A DNA stretch of 9,144 nt. Source: Balneolales bacterium. Its GTDB lineage: Bacteria > Bacteroidota > Rhodothermia > Balneolales > Natronogracilivirgulaceae. The stretch is from contig SLQI01000231.1 of assembly GCA_007131535.1 (NCBI GenBank), positions 1 to 9,144 of the forward strand. Direction: 5' to 3'. The notes under the pieces are model-generated. The model worked only from the letters and a program-made list of their open reading frames with translations. It was not told where the DNA came from and searched no databases. The position numbers were made by a program, and so were the translations under genes. Below are positions 5,647 through 9,144 of this stretch, piece after piece (position 1 is the stretch's first letter; every line of letters starts with the position of its first letter).

Positions 5647-6744
5647 ATGACACCAGGTAAATTCCGAAGCGCTTTAGTTGCATTAGTCTTATTGGGTTTT
5701 GCTAATCCTGTATCAAGCCAGGATTTTGAATCCGCCAAGTATGGTGGTGATTTTCTTTCCGTTGGCAGCGGCGCACGAGCACTTGGTATGGGCGGCGCTC
5801 AAACTGCTTTTGTCCAGGATATTACGGCCGGTTACTGGAATCCTGCGGGTTTGGCCAATATGGAAAATCTGGAGATTGCTTATATGCATTCTCAGCGCTT
5901 TGCGGGTATCGTCAACTACGATTATGGAGCCATAGGCTTACCGGTGCCTAACTCCGAAGGTGTAGTGGGAGTGAGTTTTTTCCGCCAGGGCGTTGACGGG
6001 ATAAAAAACACCCTGGATGCATGGGATCCGGAGCATAACCGGCCTTACTCCCAACCTGCGGAATATTTCACAGAGTTCAGCGCTGCGGATATGGCTATGT
6101 TCTTTTCTTACGCCTCTCCTGTTAGCCAATATCTGAACTGGGGTGTATCCGCAAAAATCCTGAACTCAAGACTCGGCCCCTTTGCCGATGCTTGGGGATA
6201 CAGCCTGGATCTCGGTGTGCAATACATTGGTCCCAAGTATTTTTTCGGCATCAATGTGATGGATATCACTACCATGATGAAGTTCTGGAGTGTTAATGCC
6301 GAAAACCTGCAACAATTGGCCGATGTTTTTGACGATGAAATTCCGGAAGGGCAAAACGAGCGTGTTCGACCTACTATGAAATTTGGCTTTGGACGCTTTT
6401 TTTCATTTTCTGATTTTCAGTTAGCGGCCGCCCTGGATGCGGATCTTCGGTTTGAAGGTCGCCGGGCTTATTTCTACAATATCGGGAATATGAGTATCGA
6501 ACCACACCTCGGAATGGAACTCGGCTATCATGATGTGGTTTTTCTCAGAGGTGGATTAACTGACTTTCATACTGATCCGGACGGTAATCATTATGTATCA
6601 CCAACTGTAGGTGCCGGACTGCGTATCGGATCGGTTTTTCTTGATTATGGCTTCAGCAGTTTTGCCGGGATTGCTTCCGATCTTGGTTTTACGCACAGAA
6701 TTTCACTTAAAATATCTTTAGAGTCTACTTTTCTTGATCGATAA
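5647..6744 (+). CDS. PorV/PorQ-family outer-membrane beta-barrel protein
   Basis: The protein has 365 residues. It begins with a signal peptide (charged Lys5 and Arg7, hydrophobic 9-19, likely cleavage after VSS at 22-24). The mature N-terminus has the family hallmark SVGSGARALGMGG (38-50), then ITAGYWNPAGLA (59-70), as in the FadL-like barrels of the PorV/PorQ (UPF0164) group. Alternating strands rich in Tyr, Phe and Gly continue to the end (GAGLRIGSVFLDYGFSS near the C-terminus). PorV itself helps the type IX secretion system release and anchor cargo, but the family is broad and many members have no link to that system. No T9SS gene lies in this window, so I do not name it porV. The ATG at 5647 is the only usable start, since an in-frame stop lies at 5614-5616. 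It probably leads a unit with the lipoprotein gene 33 bases downstream. Confidence 0.85.
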   Translation: MTPGKFRSALVALVLLGFANPVSSQDFESAKYGGDFLSVGSGARALGMGGAQTAFVQDITAGYWNPAGLANMENLEIAYMHSQRFAGIVNYDYGAIGLPVPNSEGVVGVSFFRQGVDGIKNTLDAWDPEHNRPYSQPAEYFTEFSAADMAMFFSYASPVSQYLNWGVSAKILNSRLGPFADAWGYSLDLGVQYIGPKYFFGINVMDITTMMKFWSVNAENLQQLADVFDDEIPEGQNERVRPTMKFGFGRFFSFSDFQLAAALDADLRFEGRRAYFYNIGNMSIEPHLGMELGYHDVVFLRGGLTDFHTDPDGNHYVSPTVGAGLRIGSVFLDYGFSSFAGIASDLGFTHRISLKISLESTFLDR

Positions 6745-6777
6745 AAATTAGGCAGACTTTAAGTAAATATTACGGAT

Positions 6778-8292
6778 TTGATCGTATCAAGACATATCGG
6801 CTTGTGGTTAATGGTAGGGGTGTTGGCATTTGCCGGGTGCCGGCAAAGTCCAATAGAACCGCCCGCACTGGGAGGGCCAAATACTCCGGCGTTTCTGTTC
6901 GCGACTGATGACGGGGAGTTACGTGTTTTGAATATTGATATCACCCAGGAAGACGGCGGGGATACTACGTATACGGTCGAACGCTATTCAAATATTGGCC
7001 TTTCTATTCGAAATTACGGGTTGGTTAGCACTGAATACGACGGCGCCTATGATTGGTCTACCTTTCGCGATGGTGAAAGCCCCAAAGCTGCAGCGGTTCT
7101 CCAAAAACCCAATACGATTGATCCTACCCATCAAACCGAATATGAAAAGCAATTTGTTCATCTGGATCGATTTGCTTCCATCCGGCAAATGCATTTTTTT
7201 TCAGAGCTTAATCAGCGCACCCAGCCATTGATGGAGTACAATTACTGGGTTTCAGGGCGAACGGTGCATTTTATTGACGATCGATATTATCTTGCCTACT
7301 GGACCGATACATTCGATCCCGAATCGGGTGTTGCCCAACCGGATCTCCCTCCGAACCGAAGCATGTCTTATGTTTTGTTGTATGATTCGCAGGAAAGTGA
7401 TCCGGAAAATCCGCAAATCATCGCTACAACATTGGCCGGCGGGTACCAGGACCGGCACCCTCCTCATTATTGGGTATCCGGTTTTCGGAATACAAGGGTT
7501 TTCGCTACTGCTAATGGCAGATATATTGTGCTGTGGACTCCGGTTCGTCTGACCACAGGCATGTCACCATATTTTTTCAGGCGGGATGGGTCAACCGCCT
7601 ACGATCCCCGGAAAGTCGGCGGAGAGCAGGTTTACAGACGTCAACCCGGTCAGGAATCTTTTGCCATTGACTTTCATCCTACGCAGGATTCTCTGATAGT
7701 GGTATCCGATCATAATTATCGCCATAAGGCTACCTACATCTTAGAATTGGGAGCATCAAGTGATCAACCGTTCACCATCAGAGCCGAGCTTCCGTTTGAC
7801 GACCCGGAGTTTGGTCTGGAAAATCCTGAATTTTCCTGGGGTGATGTAAATGCCAGCGCGCGAACCTGGTACCTGAAGTTTAATCCCGATGGGGAACATG
7901 TGGCCATTGCCCAGTCGGTTGAAGGTGAAACGCCTACCGTCACAATCTGGAATTGGGTTGATGACGAAATCGTCCGGCAGTATCAAATCGGGGAACCGGA
8001 TGAAATAGCTGAAATCCGGCAGCCGGCCTGGTTGTCCGGAGATGAAAATTCCTCACATTCAAATTTGTTATACTTTATGGCCAAACATGAAAGGCCGGCC
8101 AACGTTTTTAATGGTGATGACGACAACGGGGACGACAGTGACATGCAATCTACTGCTTATTTACACTATATCGACCTCGATAACCCAAACATGCAAAATA
8201 GCCGACGAATAAGCTGGAGCCAGGATGTCGAATATTGGGACATGGCAAGAGACCCCCGCCCCCGATACCCCCAAAACCTCAAGGGTAGATAA
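6778..8292 (+). CDS. Predicted lipoprotein with beta-propeller-like repeats, function unknown
   Basis: I do not recognise this 504-residue protein as a named family. The N-terminus is a lipoprotein signal: Arg5 and His6, a hydrophobic stretch to 19, and the lipobox FAGC with Cys21; Arg at +2 argues for the outer membrane. The body has repeats like propeller blades: FHPTQDSLIVV followed by ATYILEL (299-324), KFNPDGEHVAIA followed by TVTIWNW (367-393), and LLYFMAKHE followed by AYLHYIDLDN (430-469). An acidic loop NGDDDNGDDSD (445-455) could bind calcium. The TTG start is chosen because the next in-frame ATG (residue 12) would remove the charged part of the signal and an in-frame stop lies at 6760-6762. 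No clear Shine-Dalgarno is seen. It follows the PorV-like gene by 33 bases and overlaps the apparent miaA start by 68, suggesting one transcript. Partnership with the barrel protein is inference. Confidence 0.8.
   Translation: MIVSRHIGLWLMVGVLAFAGCRQSPIEPPALGGPNTPAFLFATDDGELRVLNIDITQEDGGDTTYTVERYSNIGLSIRNYGLVSTEYDGAYDWSTFRDGESPKAAAVLQKPNTIDPTHQTEYEKQFVHLDRFASIRQMHFFSELNQRTQPLMEYNYWVSGRTVHFIDDRYYLAYWTDTFDPESGVAQPDLPPNRSMSYVLLYDSQESDPENPQIIATTLAGGYQDRHPPHYWVSGFRNTRVFATANGRYIVLWTPVRLTTGMSPYFFRRDGSTAYDPRKVGGEQVYRRQPGQESFAIDFHPTQDSLIVVSDHNYRHKATYILELGASSDQPFTIRAELPFDDPEFGLENPEFSWGDVNASARTWYLKFNPDGEHVAIAQSVEGETPTVTIWNWVDDEIVRQYQIGEPDEIAEIRQPAWLSGDENSSHSNLLYFMAKHERPANVFNGDDDNGDDSDMQSTAYLHYIDLDNPNMQNSRRISWSQDVEYWDMARDPRPRYPQNLKGR
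8216..8219 (+). promoter_or_regulatory. Shine-Dalgarno-like site for the embedded miaA start
   Basis: GGAG lies 5 bases upstream of the ATG at 8225, inside the lipoprotein coding sequence. It helps choose that ATG over later GTG or ATT codons. It could also be chance, since the bases are constrained by the lipoprotein frame. Confidence 0.4.
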
Positions 8293-9144
8293 AACAAAAG
8301 AAGCTATTAAAGTGGTCATCGCCGGCCCCACCAGCGCAGGTAAAACCGATGTCGCTCTATTGCTTGCAGAAAAATTTTCAAGTGTCATAATTTCGGCTGA
8401 TGCCCGCCAGTGCTATAAATATCTGGACATTGGCACCGGCAAAGTTTCTGAGGAAGATCAGAAACGTATCCCTCACTTTAATATCTCGGTACTGTATCCC
8501 GATGAGCCGGACACCGCAGCGGATTTTGCCAAACGTTGTTCCTCATGGGAAAGCAAGCTCAAAAATGATGTGGAATTAATCATTTATGCCGGTGGTAGTA
8601 CTCTGCACCTGGAAAGTCTGCTTTTTCCATTTGACCCGCTCCCACAAGCCGACTCCGCTAATATTCAAAAACTTGAAGAACAGGCTGAACAAAGTGGAAT
8701 TGAAAGTCTGTATAATCGCTTAAAGCAGGTTGATCCCCAATACATCAAAAAAATGAACGGGATGAATCGCCAGCGCATCATCCGAGCACTTGATGTGTGG
8801 ATGCAAACCGGAAAACCGTTCAGCTCGTTTCATCAACAAAAACCCACCCGGCCGGCTGTTGACCACATCTTTGTTTTGGCACCGGAGCGTGAATTATTAT
8901 ACCGGCGGATCAATGCCCGAGTAGATCAAATGTTGGATAACGGCCTTATTGAAGAGGTTCAATCGATTCTGAATAAGGGCTACTCCCCCGATCTGCAATC
9001 CCTGCAAACGGTAGGCTATCGGGAAGTTATTGCTTATCTTTCCGGCGATATGAATTATCCGGAGATGGTTGACAAGATAAAAACCCAAACCAGGCGTTAT
9101 GCCAAACGACAGCTAACCTGGTTTCGACGCTGGGAACATGCGCG
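8225..9144 (+). CDS. miaA: tRNA dimethylallyltransferase, 3' end missing
   Basis: MiaA transfers the dimethylallyl group to N6 of adenosine 37 in tRNAs reading codons that start with U. The frame is open to the window edge, giving 306 complete codons. Motifs, numbered from the ATG at 8225: P-loop GPTSAGKT (34-41), catalytic Asp59 in SADARQCYKYLDIGTGK, GGSTLHLESLL (GGT/GGS substrate loop), NRQRIIRALDVWMQTGKP, LQTVGYREVIAYLSG, and near the edge TRRYAKRQLTWFRRW. The usual length is about 300-315, so with this start some 15-25 C-terminal residues should lie beyond the window. The ATG at 8225 is the only ATG before the P-loop; it adds a 29-residue hydrophilic lead and overlaps the lipoprotein gene by 68 bases. 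GTG at 8312 would leave almost nothing before the P-loop; ATT at 8306 is a less likely alternative. Confidence 0.95.
   Translation, partial: MSNIGTWQETPAPDTPKTSRVDKTKEAIKVVIAGPTSAGKTDVALLLAEKFSSVIISADARQCYKYLDIGTGKVSEEDQKRIPHFNISVLYPDEPDTAADFAKRCSSWESKLKNDVELIIYAGGSTLHLESLLFPFDPLPQADSANIQKLEEQAEQSGIESLYNRLKQVDPQYIKKMNGMNRQRIIRALDVWMQTGKPFSSFHQQKPTRPAVDHIFVLAPERELLYRRINARVDQMLDNGLIEEVQSILNKGYSPDLQSLQTVGYREVIAYLSGDMNYPEMVDKIKTQTRRYAKRQLTWFRRWEHA

Noticed and set aside
8251..8292. Possible frameshift joining the lipoprotein gene to miaA at the C runs
   Set aside because: Both proteins read well in their own frames, the miaA frame has its own ATG and Shine-Dalgarno-like site, and a lipoprotein fused to MiaA makes no sense by location.
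1..9144. CRISPR array, tRNA or rRNA genes, insertion sequence, or a defence island around radC
   Set aside because: There is no repeat-spacer pattern, no transposase, no terminal repeats and no tRNA cloverleaf noticed by eye. RadC here sits among housekeeping genes rather than in a mobile context.

Overview
The window is about 9.1 kb of gene-dense bacterial chromosome. It carries eight protein-coding genes and no RNA genes, insertion sequences or CRISPR arrays that I can see. The gene content suggests a member of the FCB group, most likely Balneolota/Rhodothermota or a close Bacteroidota relative. The clues are an outer-membrane protein of the PorV/PorQ type, a DUF62 (SAM hydroxide adenosyltransferase) gene joined to dnaN, a non-ATG-started lipoprotein, few Shine-Dalgarno sequences and a medium GC content. 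This placement is inference from gene content; no marker phylogeny was run.

Layout. The left part (1-2367, + strand) holds the 3' part of radC (JAB/JAMM-domain protein, 5' end outside the window), a short weak terminator, then argS (arginyl-tRNA synthetase) behind a leader hairpin. The middle part (2527-5313, - strand) is a three-gene unit read right to left: dnaN (sliding clamp), a SAM hydroxide adenosyltransferase whose start codon overlaps the dnaN stop by one base (TGATG), then a class I SAM-dependent methyltransferase with a decayed zinc-ribbon-like N-terminus. argS and this unit converge on a 159-bp gap with several short inverted repeats. The right part (5647-9144, + strand) holds the PorV/PorQ-like outer-membrane protein, an unrecognised beta-propeller-like lipoprotein, and miaA (tRNA dimethylallyltransferase, 3' end outside the window). 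The apparent miaA start lies 68 bases inside the lipoprotein gene. A 333-bp divergent region separates dnaN from the PorV-like gene.

How the genes fit together. radC, argS, dnaN and miaA are housekeeping genes for DNA processing, translation, replication and tRNA modification. Two envelope genes, a predicted outer-membrane barrel and a predicted lipoprotein, sit ahead of miaA and are probably co-transcribed with it. The dnaN unit pairs an enzyme that breaks down S-adenosylmethionine with one predicted to use it.

I do not see a clear new defence system or mobile element. The points most worth checking are the dnaN/SAM-enzyme unit, a 17-bp perfect-arm dyad inside that unit, a 10-bp element repeated in mirror orientation upstream of dnaN and the PorV-like gene, the unrecognised lipoprotein, and the embedded start of miaA.
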